NCBI RefSeq assembly: GCF_030811655.1
Contig: NZ_JAUSRE010000020.1
Span: forward strand, 43,207 to 107,206
Source: Pseudarthrobacter enclensis
Lineage (GTDB): Bacteria > Actinomycetota > Actinomycetes > Actinomycetales > Micrococcaceae
DNA length: 64,000 nt
Direction of reading: 5' to 3'
The position numbers and the translations under genes were made by a program. The notes beneath the pieces were generated by a model, which ran no database searches, was not told the origin of the DNA, and was given only the letters and a program-made list of their open reading frames with translations. Within the stretch, counting starts at the first letter, position 1. Every line of letters begins with the position of its first letter. This document shows positions 25,318 to 33,547 of this stretch, piece after piece.

Positions 25318-25746
25318 GTGGCACTACGATTACTGACCGCTCTTGCGCTGTTCATTGATGCCGGCGTCCATCTTTTCCTGGCCCCGGGCTACCAGTACGC
25401 GCAGCCGGGCACCGTCAGCCAGGGCACGCTGTTCCTGCTCGAGGCCGCAGCCGCGCTGGTGGCCGGCGTCTACGTCCTGGTCCGCGGCAGCAGGGCGGCC
25501 TATGCCGTGGCCCTGGTGGTGGCCCTCAGCGCATTCGCCGCCGTCGTGCTGTACCGGTACGTGGACATCCCCGCCATCGGGCCCATCCCCGCCATGTACG
25601 ACCCCGTCTGGTTCTTCTCGAAAACCCTCAGCGCCGTTGCCGAAGGAGCGGGCGCCCTTTTGGCCGCCGCGGGCGTGGTCCGTGCAGGCCGCAGGGGAAA
25701 GTCCGACGACGGCACCCGGGTTACGGCCGCGCGTCGCCGCCCGTGA
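25318..25746 (+). CDS. Small four-helix membrane protein
   Basis: A 142-aa protein if started at GTG 25318; a GTG at 25282 would add 12 residues. Four hydrophobic segments: LRLLTALALFIDAGVHLFLA, a second at about 40-55, one at 63-80 and one at 105-125. A TACATAA sequence lies just before GTG 25318, so the message may be leaderless from that point. It resembles small DoxX-like or uncharacterised membrane proteins but lacks a clear signature. The basic tail faces the cytoplasm. Confidence 0.7.
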   Translation: MALRLLTALALFIDAGVHLFLAPGYQYAQPGTVSQGTLFLLEAAAALVAGVYVLVRGSRAAYAVALVVALSAFAAVVLYRYVDIPAIGPIPAMYDPVWFFSKTLSAVAEGAGALLAAAGVVRAGRRGKSDDGTRVTAARRRP

Positions 25747-25788
25747 AGATTCCCGCGGCCGTTGTTAGCATGCGGGAGGAGGTGGCAC

Positions 25789-26532
25789 ATGGGCGCAGCT
25801 GAACGGGCACTGCCCGATGCGCTGGGCACCGTCGCCCTCTATGGACTCGCTGGCGTGTGGCTGACGTCAGCGTCGCCGTCCGGACCGGCGCTTCAGCTCG
25901 CGGGCCTGGCCTCCGGCGCCCTGGTGGCCGGGGCCGCCGCCGGATCCGTCCTGCGGCGCATTCCGCGCTTCTCAACGCCGGCAGACCGCGTCACCTTGCT
26001 GCGCGCGGTCCTCGTTGCCTTGTGCGCGGTGCTGGCGGTCCCCCAGCTGTTGACCGGCGGCCGCGTGAACATTCTTCTCCTGGTCCTGGGCGGCATCGCC
26101 TTCCTCCTGGACGGGCTCGACGGTGCCGTGGCGCGGCGCACGGGAACCTCGTCGGCGGAAGGGGCACGGTTCGATGCCGCCACCGACGCCGCCCTGGTCC
26201 TGGTGCTCTCCGTCGCGTCCGCCGCGGTGGTTGGCCCCTGGGCCCTGGGCATCGGCGCCATGTACTACGCCTTCGTGGCCGCCGGGCTCTTCCTGCCCCA
26301 CCTCCGCGCGGCACTGCAGCCCAGGCCGTCCCGCAGGCTGATCGGGGCCTATCAGCCGTTCGCCCTGCTGGCGAGCCTGGTCCCCGCCGCACCGCCAACT
26401 GTTGCTGCCGCGGCTCCGGCGGTGGCACTCACGCTGCTCCTGTTCTCGTTCGGGCGTGACGTCGTCGAACTCGAACGGCTCCGCCGCGCGGAACTCCCCT
26501 TGGCAGCCCGGGTGCAGACCATCGTCCGCTAG
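25789..26532 (+). CDS. CDP-alcohol phosphatidyltransferase family membrane enzyme
   Basis: A 247-aa integral membrane enzyme of phospholipid synthesis. The signature DGX2AR(X8)GX3DX3D is intact: DGAVARRTGTSSAEGARFDAATD starts at about residue 110. Six or so hydrophobic segments surround it. GGAGGTGG stands 7 nt before ATG 25789, which decides the start over the TTG-type start at 25762. The alcohol acceptor cannot be identified. The 119 nt after it, up to the next gene end, shows nothing specific. Confidence 0.88.
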   Translation: MGAAERALPDALGTVALYGLAGVWLTSASPSGPALQLAGLASGALVAGAAAGSVLRRIPRFSTPADRVTLLRAVLVALCAVLAVPQLLTGGRVNILLLVLGGIAFLLDGLDGAVARRTGTSSAEGARFDAATDAALVLVLSVASAAVVGPWALGIGAMYYAFVAAGLFLPHLRAALQPRPSRRLIGAYQPFALLASLVPAAPPTVAAAAPAVALTLLLFSFGRDVVELERLRRAELPLAARVQTIVR

Positions 26533-26651
26533 CCAGATGCTCCAGGATGGCCATTGGCCACGGCATCCGGCGCACCGGGCCATAGGTGGTCTCCATTTCC
26601 TGGCTGTGGTGGCTGGTCCGGGCCAGCTTGTACCGGCCCGGGACTGCCTGC

Positions 26652-27323
26652 TTATGCCGCGAGGACCGCCGCCAGTCCGGTCAGGGCCGGGATGACGATG
26701 TCCGGGGACTGGAAATAGGAGGGGTAGCGGGCACCGGTCCGGTTGATCCATGCCGTCCGAAGTCCGGCCTTGGCTGCGCCGTGGATGTCCCAGGGGTGCA
26801 CGGCAACCAGCAGCATGCCTGACGGATCGGATCCTGTGGACGTCGCCGCGTACTCATAGGCTGACCTGGCCGGCTTCCACGCAGGAGCGTCCTCCACGGA
26901 GAGGAGCAGCCCGAACTTGTCCCGGATGCCGCCGGCAACCAGCAGCTTGTCCGTGTTGGCTGTTGCCCCGTTTGTCAGGGTGACCAGCCGGTGCCCGGAC
27001 GCGGCCAGGGAGCGGACACCCTCAGGGACATCCGGGTGGAGGGACAGGTTCTGCATGGCCGCCATGATGCGTTCGACGGCGGTGTCCAGGTTCCCGGAGA
27101 TCCCTTCGGCTTCCAGCAGGGTGCGGAGGGCATCGGTTCCGATGGCGGCGAAGGCCTGGTTGTCCCCGCAGGCGGCGAGGGCGAAGCCGTCGCGCAGGAG
27201 CGTGGCGAACCACAGTTTTGCCAGTCCTCGTGGCGCGCCGATCTGCGCGAACGCTTCGCCGAGCGGGGCCATGTCGGACAGGGTCTCGTTCACATCGAAG
27301 ACGATGACCAGGGGTTCGGCCAT
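26652..27323 (-). CDS. Haloacid dehalogenase type II-like hydrolase
   Basis: A 223-aa HAD-superfamily enzyme. The nucleophile D10 is in IVFDVNETLSD; the V-N-E-T in place of the usual D-x-T is typical of type II L-2-haloacid dehalogenases. VTLTNGA supplies motif II, and MLLVAVHPWDIHGAAKAGLRTAWI is the late motif of this branch. Cap domain at about 20-95. The substrate may be a 2-haloacid or an unrelated small phosphorylated or halogenated acid. Confidence 0.88.
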   Translation of the reverse strand: MAEPLVIVFDVNETLSDMAPLGEAFAQIGAPRGLAKLWFATLLRDGFALAACGDNQAFAAIGTDALRTLLEAEGISGNLDTAVERIMAAMQNLSLHPDVPEGVRSLAASGHRLVTLTNGATANTDKLLVAGGIRDKFGLLLSVEDAPAWKPARSAYEYAATSTGSDPSGMLLVAVHPWDIHGAAKAGLRTAWINRTGARYPSYFQSPDIVIPALTGLAAVLAA

Positions 27324-27379
27324 GATTTTCCCTTTCGTTATTCCGGCTCTGTTCCGGCGCCTTTCCTGGCGGGGCAGCC

Positions 27380-27988
27380 TTACTTGGCGGGGTACTGGTT
27401 CGAGCGAAGGAACTTGGCCAGGTGCACGGCGTTGCGGGCAAGACCTGCGTTGGTGGCTGCGACCGCGTCCGGCACCTGGTCGAGGTCCTTGAAGTCCACG
27501 GTCTGCTTTGCCTCGCCCACCCAGTACGTGCCGCCCTGGGCGGGAAGGCTGAAGCCGACGTCGTTCAGTCCCTGCATCATGTCCGCAATAGTCTTGTGCG
27601 CCCCGTCCTCATTGCCCACCACGGCAACGGTGGCAACCTTTCCGTACATGACGGGCCTGCCGTCGTCGTCCGTTTCGGACAGGTCGGCGTCCAGGCGCTC
27701 CATCACCTGCTGGGCGACGCTGCAGGGGTGGCCCGTCCAGATGGGGGTGGAGAGGACCAGGATGTCCGCCGCCAGGATTTTCGCGTGGATTTTGGGCCAC
27801 TCGTCACCGTTGCCCATGTCCACTTGGACGCCGCGCTTGACGTCGTGGTCGACGACGCGCAGTGAGTCGGTGGCGACGCCGTGGCCTTCCAGTTCGTCCA
27901 GGATGTGCTGGGCCATCAGTTCGCTGCTGGACGGCTCCGGGGAAGGTGTCAGGGTGCATATGAGGGCGACGGCGGACAGTTCAGGCAT
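27380..27988 (-). CDS. Flavodoxin-family NAD(P)H-dependent oxidoreductase
   Basis: A 202-aa flavodoxin-fold protein. ALICTLTPSPEPSSSELMA is the FMN phosphate loop, ADILVLSTPIWTGHPCSVAQQVMERL the second FMN loop, and VATVAVVGNEDGAHKT the third. ATG 27988 follows AGGGAG; the longer frame upstream has no such site. It lies 57 nt from the HAD gene on the same strand, so the two may be co-transcribed. Likely a cytoplasmic FMN reductase; acceptor unknown. Confidence 0.88.
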   Translation of the reverse strand: MPELSAVALICTLTPSPEPSSSELMAQHILDELEGHGVATDSLRVVDHDVKRGVQVDMGNGDEWPKIHAKILAADILVLSTPIWTGHPCSVAQQVMERLDADLSETDDDGRPVMYGKVATVAVVGNEDGAHKTIADMMQGLNDVGFSLPAQGGTYWVGEAKQTVDFKDLDQVPDAVAATNAGLARNAVHLAKFLRSNQYPAK

Positions 27989-28153
27989 CAGCGGGAGCTC
28001 CCTTGATCGCTGCAACAAAATCGTCAGGCTACTTATCAGTAGATCACGGCGATTGCTGCCGATGCCACCAAGCAGCCGGTGTTCCGTCGCCCGGGTATTC
28101 ACCGCCCCTTGGGCCGCTGCCGACAGGTGCGCCTCATGATGCCGGCGCCGGGC

Positions 28154-28540
28154 TCAGAGGCGGGCGTAGGCCCATCCGTCCCACTGGCGCCGGGCCAGGT
28201 GGGCGATGGCTGCAGGCACCGTTTGCACCCCTGCCGTGAGGTCTGAGTCCTCGAGCCCTGCCGACCGGAAGCTGTTGCCGCAGGCGAGGAGCTGCACCCC
28301 CAGTTGGCGGGCGTCGTCCACGGCTTCGTTCAGGGCCGCACCGTTGGCGAGGAGTTGAACGCCGGGGCCCTGGACCACTACTTCAATGGCGGCAGCGGTA
28401 CCCAGCGCGGCGCGGGCGTTGGCGGCGCTGCGCAGGATGCCGGTGAGCGCGTCGTGCCCAAGCGGGCCGGCGGCATGAATGAGCAGCCCACGGGTGCCTT
28501 CATCCGGGGCGCCCACCGCGGGTCCGCTGTCCGAAGCCAT
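28154..28540 (-). CDS. DsrE-family sulfur-trafficking protein
   Basis: A 128-aa DsrE/F-like fold. GLLIHAAGPLGHDALTGILRSAANARAALG opens it, then IEVVVQGPGVQLLANGAALNEAVDDARQLGVQLLACGNSF. The Cys in LLACGNS is where DsrE/TusD proteins carry the persulfide-transferring Cys. Its start overlaps the stop of the DUF302 gene by one base. It is the last gene of a three-gene unit led by the CstR-type repressor, which fits shuttling of sulfane sulfur. Confidence 0.87.
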   Translation of the reverse strand: MASDSGPAVGAPDEGTRGLLIHAAGPLGHDALTGILRSAANARAALGTAAAIEVVVQGPGVQLLANGAALNEAVDDARQLGVQLLACGNSFRSAGLEDSDLTAGVQTVPAAIAHLARRQWDGWAYARL

Positions 28541-28956
28541 CAGTTGCTTTCCCCGCCCAGGCTGGCGAGGGCTTTGCGCAGGCGCGTGCCGGCGTCGTCT
28601 GCTACTTCCTTAACTGAAGGGGCGCTGCTGAGCTGGACCATGGTCTGCGGGTCGATGGCTTCCACTGTGGTCACGTCCGCGGACTGGTTCCGGCGCACGA
28701 CGACGTTGCAGGGCAACAGGGCGCCCATTTCAGGTTCGGCGGCCAGGGCGCGGCTGGCAAGGGCGGGGTTGCACGCGCCGAGGATGACGTAATCCCCGAC
28801 GGCGTCCGCGGCTTCAGTGCCAAGCTTGGCTTCGAAGGTGGAACGGACGTTGATTTCGGTCAGGATTCCGAAACCCTGGGCGGCAAGGGCTTCACGGGTG
28901 CGGTCCACGGCTTCCGCCCAAGGGAGGGAGACGGTGGTGGCCAGGGTGTAGCTCAT
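28540..28956 (-). CDS. DUF302 protein
   Basis: A 138-aa protein of the DUF302 family: YTLATTVSLPWAEAVDRTREALAAQGFGILTEINVRSTFEAKLG, then YVILGACNPALASRALAAEPEMGALLPCNVVV. AAGGAG lies 4 nt before ATG 28956. The two Cys in GACNP and LPCNVVV are shared by many members and could carry thiol chemistry. It sits between the CstR-type repressor and DsrE, so a part in sulfide or persulfide response is likely; no biochemical role is established for the family. Confidence 0.88.
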   Translation of the reverse strand: MSYTLATTVSLPWAEAVDRTREALAAQGFGILTEINVRSTFEAKLGTEAADAVGDYVILGACNPALASRALAAEPEMGALLPCNVVVRRNQSADVTTVEAIDPQTMVQLSSAPSVKEVADDAGTRLRKALASLGGESN

Positions 28957-29012
28957 GGTGCTCCTTAGAGTTGCCGGATGGTCCGCTGCCTTTGGGCTGC
29001 CGGGGGGTCGAA

Positions 29013-29270
29013 TTATGCCAGGGAGAGGAAGAGCTTCTCCAGGTCTTTCCGGTCCATGGTCTCGTCCTTCTGGACGATGCACTGCTCCAGTCCGGTGGCG
29101 ATGATGGCGAAGCCGGCCCGGTCGAGGGCCTTGGATACGGCCGCCAGCTGGGTGACGACGTCCTTGCAGTCCCGTCCTTCCTCAAGCATCCGGGTGACGG
29201 CGGCGAGCTGGCCCTGCGCGCGCTTGAGGCGGTTGATCACGGGTGTGAGTTCGGTTGGGTTCAGTTCCAT
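29013..29270 (-). CDS. cstR: CsoR/CstR-family repressor, Cys-only persulfide-sensor type
   Basis: An 85-aa all-helical repressor of the CsoR/RcnR family. Its sensing cysteines are C35 and C64. The copper ligand His, which in CsoR lies four residues before the second Cys, is Gly here (GLEQC). That C-x-C arrangement without His is the mark of CstR-type persulfide sensors. GGAGACCCCTT precedes the ATG. It reads away from the rhodanese operon across three operator-like dyads. The symbol is by family inference. Confidence 0.85.
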   Translation of the reverse strand: MELNPTELTPVINRLKRAQGQLAAVTRMLEEGRDCKDVVTQLAAVSKALDRAGFAIIATGLEQCIVQKDETMDRKDLEKLFLSLA

Positions 29271-29308
29271 AAGGGGTCTCCATTGATGGGGGGCTTGCCC
29301 TCAACTAT

Positions 29309-29366
29309 ATACCCCGGTGGGTGTTTTGACTACCCCCGGGGGTATCTGTAATACTCGGTGGGGTAT
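29309..29366. promoter_or_regulatory. Divergent cst promoter with three evenly spaced operator dyads
   Basis: Three 16-bp dyads of type ATACCCC/GGGGTAT lie at 29309-29324, 29330-29345 (core TACCCCCGGGGGTA perfect) and 29351-29366. Their centres are 29316.5, 29337.5 and 29358.5, so both gaps are exactly 21 bp. The rightward promoter TTGACT (29326-29331), 17-bp spacer and TAATAC (29349-29354) is covered by the second and third. G-C tract dyads like this are the usual CsoR/CstR sites. Confidence 0.8.
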
Positions 29367-29394
29367 CCACCAGACCCCTCCCGAGAGGCTACTT

Positions 29395-30012
29395 ATGACT
29401 TCCCCTTCCAAAGCAGGCGCCGTGACCGCACTCGCTCCCGAGACCCTGCAGTCCTGGATCAAAGAGCACCAGGACCTCATGGTGATCGACGTGCGCTCTG
29501 CCGCCGAATTCGAGTCCATGCACATCCGCGGCTCCTACAACGTGCCGCTGCCGCTGCTGTCCGAGCACACCGATGAACTGGCCGCCCGGCTGGGCTCGCG
29601 CGTGGTCCTGGTCTGCCAGTCCGGCGTCCGCGCCGAGCAGGCCCGCCAGCGCATGGCCACCGTGGGCCTGGACACCGCCTATGTCCTCACCGGCGGGGTT
29701 CCCGGCTTTGCCGCCGCGGGCGGCGACGTGGTCAAGGGCAAAGACCGCTGGGACCTCGAACGGCAGGTCCGCCTGGCAGCCGGCTCCCTGGTGATGCTCG
29801 GCCTGGCCGGCGGCAAGTTCGTCTCGCCCAAGGTCCGCATGCTGGCCGGCGCCATCGGCACCGGGCTGACGTTCTCGGCCGCCACCAACACCTGCGCCAT
29901 GGGCAAGGCCCTCTCTGCCATGCCGTGGAACAAGGCCGCCAAGGAACCCACCCGCGAAAGCGCCATCCTGCAGCTTCCCGTGCAGCCGGCTGAAGAGGGC
30001 GCTGCGGCATGA
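29395..30012 (+). CDS. Rhodanese-DUF2892 fusion membrane protein (YgaP-like)
   Basis: A 205-aa protein that moves sulfane sulfur. The rhodanese domain (about 14-110) has DVRSAAEFESMHIRGSYNVPL and the active loop CQSGVR with C74. Two hydrophobic segments of a DUF2892 region follow (about 128-165), so it is membrane-anchored as in E. coli YgaP. ATG 29395 follows GAGAGG; the open frame upstream crosses the promoter. First gene of the right-hand cst operon and overlaps the TauE/SafE gene by 4 nt. Confidence 0.92.
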   Translation: MTSPSKAGAVTALAPETLQSWIKEHQDLMVIDVRSAAEFESMHIRGSYNVPLPLLSEHTDELAARLGSRVVLVCQSGVRAEQARQRMATVGLDTAYVLTGGVPGFAAAGGDVVKGKDRWDLERQVRLAAGSLVMLGLAGGKFVSPKVRMLAGAIGTGLTFSAATNTCAMGKALSAMPWNKAAKEPTRESAILQLPVQPAEEGAAA

Positions 30013-30767
30013 TCGCGGCCCTGGGTTTGGGGCTCGTCGTCGGCGTTGTACTGGGCGTAGTAGGCGGCGGCGGGTCCATCATTGCCGTTCCGGCCCTGGT
30101 GTACGGCGTGGGCATGAGCCCCGCCCAGGCCATTCCCACCTCGCTGTTGGTGGTGGGAATCTCCTCGCTGGCGGCCCTGTTCCCCCGCATCCGTGAGGGC
30201 TTGAACTGGCCTGTCATCGCCCTGGTCGGGGCGGCCGGCATCCCGGCAGCCTGGGCAGGCGCGGCCGTGGGCAAGCTGCTGGATCCGAACATCCTGATGC
30301 TGGCCTTCGCCGCGATCATGGTGGTGGCGGGAATCCGGATGCTCAGCAAACCCCGCGAAACCGAGGGCTCCTGCAGCATCGGGCCGCACCGGGCCTTCCG
30401 GTCCTGCGCCCCAAAGGCCGTGGGCGTAGGCCTGCTCGTCGGCTTCCTCACCGGCCTCCTCGGAGTGGGCGGCGGCTTCCTGATTACCCCCGCACTGACC
30501 ATCTTCCTGGGCCTGCGGATGAAGCAGGCCGTGGGAACCTCCCTGGCCATCATCGTGGTCAACTCGGCTGCCGGGTTCAGCGCCCACGCAGCCGGCTACA
30601 CCATCGACTGGGCCACCACCCTGGCGTTCGCCATCCCGGCGATCGTGGGATCACTGGTTGCCGCCCGGTTTGCCCGCCGCCTGCACGACAAGCACATCCG
30701 CATCTCATTCGCGGTACTCATCTTCGCCGTCGCGGCGTGGGTCACCGCCGGCACGGTCACCGCCTGA
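30009..30767 (+). CDS. TauE/SafE-family sulfite/sulfur-compound exporter
   Basis: A 252-aa protein with about eight hydrophobic segments in two repeats. GLVVGVVLGVVGGGGSIIAVPALVY and, in the second half, VGLLVGFLTGLLGVGGGFLITPAL are the paired signatures of TauE/SafE. In cst operons this exporter is thought to remove sulfite or related anions made by the persulfide dioxygenase. It follows the rhodanese-DUF2892 gene with a 4-nt overlap. Confidence 0.92.
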   Translation: MIAALGLGLVVGVVLGVVGGGGSIIAVPALVYGVGMSPAQAIPTSLLVVGISSLAALFPRIREGLNWPVIALVGAAGIPAAWAGAAVGKLLDPNILMLAFAAIMVVAGIRMLSKPRETEGSCSIGPHRAFRSCAPKAVGVGLLVGFLTGLLGVGGGFLITPALTIFLGLRMKQAVGTSLAIIVVNSAAGFSAHAAGYTIDWATTLAFAIPAIVGSLVAARFARRLHDKHIRISFAVLIFAVAAWVTAGTVTA

Positions 30768-30789
30768 CCTACCCACAGAGGAGAACACC

Positions 30790-31131
30790 ATGGGATTGAT
30801 CGATTCCCTCAAGAAGGCCTTCAGCAAGCCCTATAAGACGATTTCCGTGGCCCAGGCCAAGGAACTGCTGGGTTCGGGTGCCACGCTGATCGACGTCAGG
30901 TCCGCCCAGGAATGGCGGACCGGCCGGGCCCCCCAGGCCAAGCACGTCCCCCTGGACCGGCTGCAGACCAGTACGGCCGGTATCCAAAAGACCCGGCCGG
31001 TGATTGCCGTCTGCGCTTCCGGCGTACGGTCCGCCTCCGCGGCCCGGATGCTGGCCGCCAAGGGCTACGACGCCTACTCGGTGCGCGGTGGCATGGCCGC
31101 CTGGCGCCAGGCCGGCGAACCCGTCCGCTAG
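30790..31131 (+). CDS. Single-domain rhodanese
   Basis: A 113-aa sulfurtransferase. ISVAQAKELLGSGATLIDVRSAQEW opens the domain and CASGVRS carries active C75. The N-terminal 16 residues are basic (LIDSLKKAFSKPYK) and could be a weak amphipathic anchor. GAGGAGAAC precedes ATG 30790. It is one of three rhodanese-type genes in the same operon, with a different active-loop sequence from each of the others. Confidence 0.92.
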   Translation: MGLIDSLKKAFSKPYKTISVAQAKELLGSGATLIDVRSAQEWRTGRAPQAKHVPLDRLQTSTAGIQKTRPVIAVCASGVRSASAARMLAAKGYDAYSVRGGMAAWRQAGEPVR

Positions 31132-31175
31132 ACACATCACCACCAGCCGACAACCACTTCGAAGGAGAAACCATC

Positions 31176-31472
31176 ATGGCTGAAATCACCATCACCGAAA
31201 CTGACCAGCGCCGCTCCAACGCGCGCATCCTGGACGTCCGCGAGGACTTTGAGGTCGCCGAGGGCATGATCCCCGGCGCCCTGCACATCCCCATGGGCCA
31301 GCTGCAGGCCCGCCTGGGTGAGCTTGACCCGGCCGTGCCCGTGATCGCCGTCTGCCGCAGCGGTAACCGCAGCGCCGCCGTCGCCGATGCCCTCAACGGC
31401 GCCGGTTACAAGGCAGACACCATGGCCGGCGGCATGACCGCCTGGACCCGCGCCGGACTCCCCACCACCTAA
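31176..31472 (+). CDS. Single-domain rhodanese
   Basis: A 98-aa compact sulfurtransferase. ARILDVREDFEVAEGMIPGALHIPM and the active loop CRSGNRS with C60 are clear; the loop differs from CASGVRS of the gene before it. GAAGGAGAAACC precedes ATG 31176. It is cytoplasmic with no anchor. Separated by 44 nt from the upstream rhodanese and by 61 nt from thioredoxin on the same strand. Confidence 0.92.
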   Translation: MAEITITETDQRRSNARILDVREDFEVAEGMIPGALHIPMGQLQARLGELDPAVPVIAVCRSGNRSAAVADALNGAGYKADTMAGGMTAWTRAGLPTT

Positions 31473-31533
31473 GCCCCGCCCCTCGCGGCACTGGGCAAAC
31501 CAACAAGATTCGCCCGAAAGGACTCGACAGACC

Positions 31534-31896
31534 ATGGCAACCATCGACATCACCCAGCAATCCTTCGCCCAGACGCTGGAGGACAACGACATCGTCTTCG
31601 TTGACTTCTGGGCAGCCTGGTGCGGCCCCTGCCGCATGTTCGCCCCGATTTTCAGCGGGGCCGCGGAACGCCATCCGGACATCACCTTCGCCAAGGTGGA
31701 CACTGAAGCCGAGCAGGCGCTGGCCGCAGCAGCGAACATCACTGCCATCCCCACGCTCATGGCTTTCAAGGACAAGACCCTGGTGTTCTCCCAGCCGGGA
31801 GCCCTCAACGCCACCGGCCTGGAGGAAGTCATCCAGGCAGTCAAAAACCTGGACGTGGACCAGCTGCGCGCCGAAGCCGGGCACCAGCACGCCTGA
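31534..31896 (+). CDS. trxA: Thioredoxin
   Basis: A 120-aa thioredoxin with the classical WCGPC active site, C30 and C33, in FWAAWCGPCRMFAP. The cis-Pro loop is AIPTLMAF. The length is a little over the family norm because of a short polar tail. In this operon it likely reduces persulfides on the rhodaneses or the dioxygenase, which is inference from position. GAAAGGA lies upstream of the start. Confidence 0.93.
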   Translation: MATIDITQQSFAQTLEDNDIVFVDFWAAWCGPCRMFAPIFSGAAERHPDITFAKVDTEAEQALAAAANITAIPTLMAFKDKTLVFSQPGALNATGLEEVIQAVKNLDVDQLRAEAGHQHA

Positions 31897-31927
31897 CCTG
31901 TCGCTCCAAACGGGCGCATACCCCTCG

Positions 31928-31957
31928 TTGCGATATACCCCCCGGGGTATCTATACT
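31928..31957 (+). promoter_or_regulatory. Internal promoter with CstR/CsoR-type dyad in its spacer
   Basis: TTGCGA (31928-31933), an 18-bp spacer and TATACT (31952-31957) form a plausible sigma-A promoter. The dyad ATACCCCCCGGGGTAT (31935-31950) fills the spacer, so a bound repressor would block polymerase directly. It gives the dioxygenase gene its own regulated promoter, 50 nt before the start. Confidence 0.8.
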
Positions 31958-32006
31958 GGATTCAGAACAACTTCCCAATCCCCTTTCAACTGAAGGAGAG
32001 CACCAC

Positions 32007-33407
32007 ATGCTTATCGAGCGCATTTACGACGAAGACCTCGCCCAGGCCAGCTACCTGATCGGCTGCCAGGCCAAGGGTGAAGCCATTGTGGTGGACGGCC
32101 GCCGTGACATCGCCGTTTACCAGGACCTGGCCGCCAGGAACGGCATGAAGATCGTGGCGGTCACCGAGACCCACATCCACGCCGACTACCTCTCCGGCAC
32201 CCGCGAGCTCGCCGCCGCCACCGGCGCCAAGATCTACGTCTCCGGCGAAGGCGGCCCGGACTGGCAGTACGAGTTTGACGGCGAACGGCTCTACGACGGC
32301 GACACCATCGCCCTGGGCAACATCAGCATCAAGGCGGTGCACACCCCGGGCCACACCCCCGAGCACCTGTCCTTCCTGGTGACGGACGGCGCGTTCAGCG
32401 ACAAGCCCGGCTACCTGCTCTCCGGGGACTTCGTGTTCTCCGGCGACCTGGGCCGTCCCGACCTGCTGGATGAAGCCGCCGGCGGCATCGACACCCGCTT
32501 TGAGGGCGCCAAGCAGCTCTTCGCCAGCCTGCGCGACAAGTTCCTCACCCTCCCGGACTACGTCCAGGTGCACCCCGCCCACGGCGCCGGCAGCGCCTGC
32601 GGCAAGGCCCTCGGCGCCATCCCGTCCTCAACCGTCGGGTACGAACGCCTCTACGCCTGGTGGGGCCCCTATCTCGCCGCCAACGACGAGCAGGGCTTCA
32701 TCAACGAACTCCTCGACGGCCAGCCCGACGCGCACGCCTACTTCGGCCGGATGAAGCGCGAAAACCGCGTGGGTCCTGACGTGATGGGTGAACGTGCCCC
32801 GCTGAAGGAGCTGGACACCGCCGCCGTCGCCGCGGGCCTGGCGGAGGACACCCTGACCTTCATCGACACCCGCTCCAACGGTGAGGTCCACGAAGGCACC
32901 GTGGTGCGCTCCCTGAACGTCCCGGCCGGCAAGTCCGTTGCCAGCTACGGCGCCTGGGTGGTCAACCCGGAAACGGACAAGAACCCGCTGGTGCTCCTGG
33001 CCAAGGACCAGGAACAGGCCCAGGACATGTGGGACCACCTGGTCCGCGTGGGCATCGACAACGTGGCCGGCTACCTGACCGGCATCGAAGGCCTGCCCAC
33101 GTTCACCCCCAAGCTGATCCAGCCCGGAGAACTCGACAACTTCGACGCCGCCATGGTCCTGGACGTCCGCAACAAGACCGAGCACAAGGCGGGACACGTG
33201 CCGGGCTCGTACCAGCTCAGCGGCGGCCGCGTCATGTGGCACCTGGACGAGCTGCCCATCGGTGGAACCATCGTGAGCTACTGCCAGTCAGGTGTACGGA
33301 ACTCCGTGGCCGCGAGCGCCCTGCGCCGTGCCGGGTACGACGTCGTCGAACTCGACGGCAGCTACGCCGGCTGGAACGCCTGGCGGAACAGCGTCCCCGC
33401 AGCCTAA
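32007..33407 (+). CDS. cstB: Persulfide dioxygenase-rhodanese fusion (CstB/ETHE1-like)
   Basis: A 466-aa enzyme that oxidises persulfide and handles the sulfur product. The metallo-beta-lactamase domain (about 1-250) has THIHADYLSG with iron ligands at H56 and H58, then HTPGHTPEH and SGDFVFSGDLGRPDL, as in ETHE1-type dioxygenases. A degenerate rhodanese fold follows (about 265-350; no active Cys). An active one ends the protein (CQSGVR, C426). AAGGAGAG precedes the ATG. The three-domain order matches CstB of cst operons. Confidence 0.9.
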   Translation: MLIERIYDEDLAQASYLIGCQAKGEAIVVDGRRDIAVYQDLAARNGMKIVAVTETHIHADYLSGTRELAAATGAKIYVSGEGGPDWQYEFDGERLYDGDTIALGNISIKAVHTPGHTPEHLSFLVTDGAFSDKPGYLLSGDFVFSGDLGRPDLLDEAAGGIDTRFEGAKQLFASLRDKFLTLPDYVQVHPAHGAGSACGKALGAIPSSTVGYERLYAWWGPYLAANDEQGFINELLDGQPDAHAYFGRMKRENRVGPDVMGERAPLKELDTAAVAAGLAEDTLTFIDTRSNGEVHEGTVVRSLNVPAGKSVASYGAWVVNPETDKNPLVLLAKDQEQAQDMWDHLVRVGIDNVAGYLTGIEGLPTFTPKLIQPGELDNFDAAMVLDVRNKTEHKAGHVPGSYQLSGGRVMWHLDELPIGGTIVSYCQSGVRNSVAASALRRAGYDVVELDGSYAGWNAWRNSVPAA

Positions 33408-33466
33408 CCACGGCTGAACCACCCCAAGACCGCCCGGGCATGACCCCCCTCCTGCCCGGGCATCCC

Positions 33467-33496
33467 GGCCCGGGCGTGCCCCCGCACGCCCGGGCC
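33467..33496 (+). terminator. Strong GC hairpin after the cst dioxygenase gene
   Basis: Perfect 13-bp arms GGCCCGGGCGTGC (33467-33479) and its complement (33484-33496) around a CCCC loop. Two more copies of the self-complementary GCCCGGGC occur at 33432 and 33454. No T-tract follows. It separates the dioxygenase from the MFS gene and may end or attenuate the transcript. Confidence 0.6.
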
Positions 33497-33547
33497 ACCT
33501 TAATGTCCAGGAAACACCCGATGTCCCCACCAGGAACGGAGCACCCG

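Noticed and set aside
33432..33496. CRISPR-like repeats of GCCCGGGC
   Set aside because: The word is a self-complementary 8-mer repeated at irregular short intervals in a GC hairpin region; there are no spacers or cas genes.
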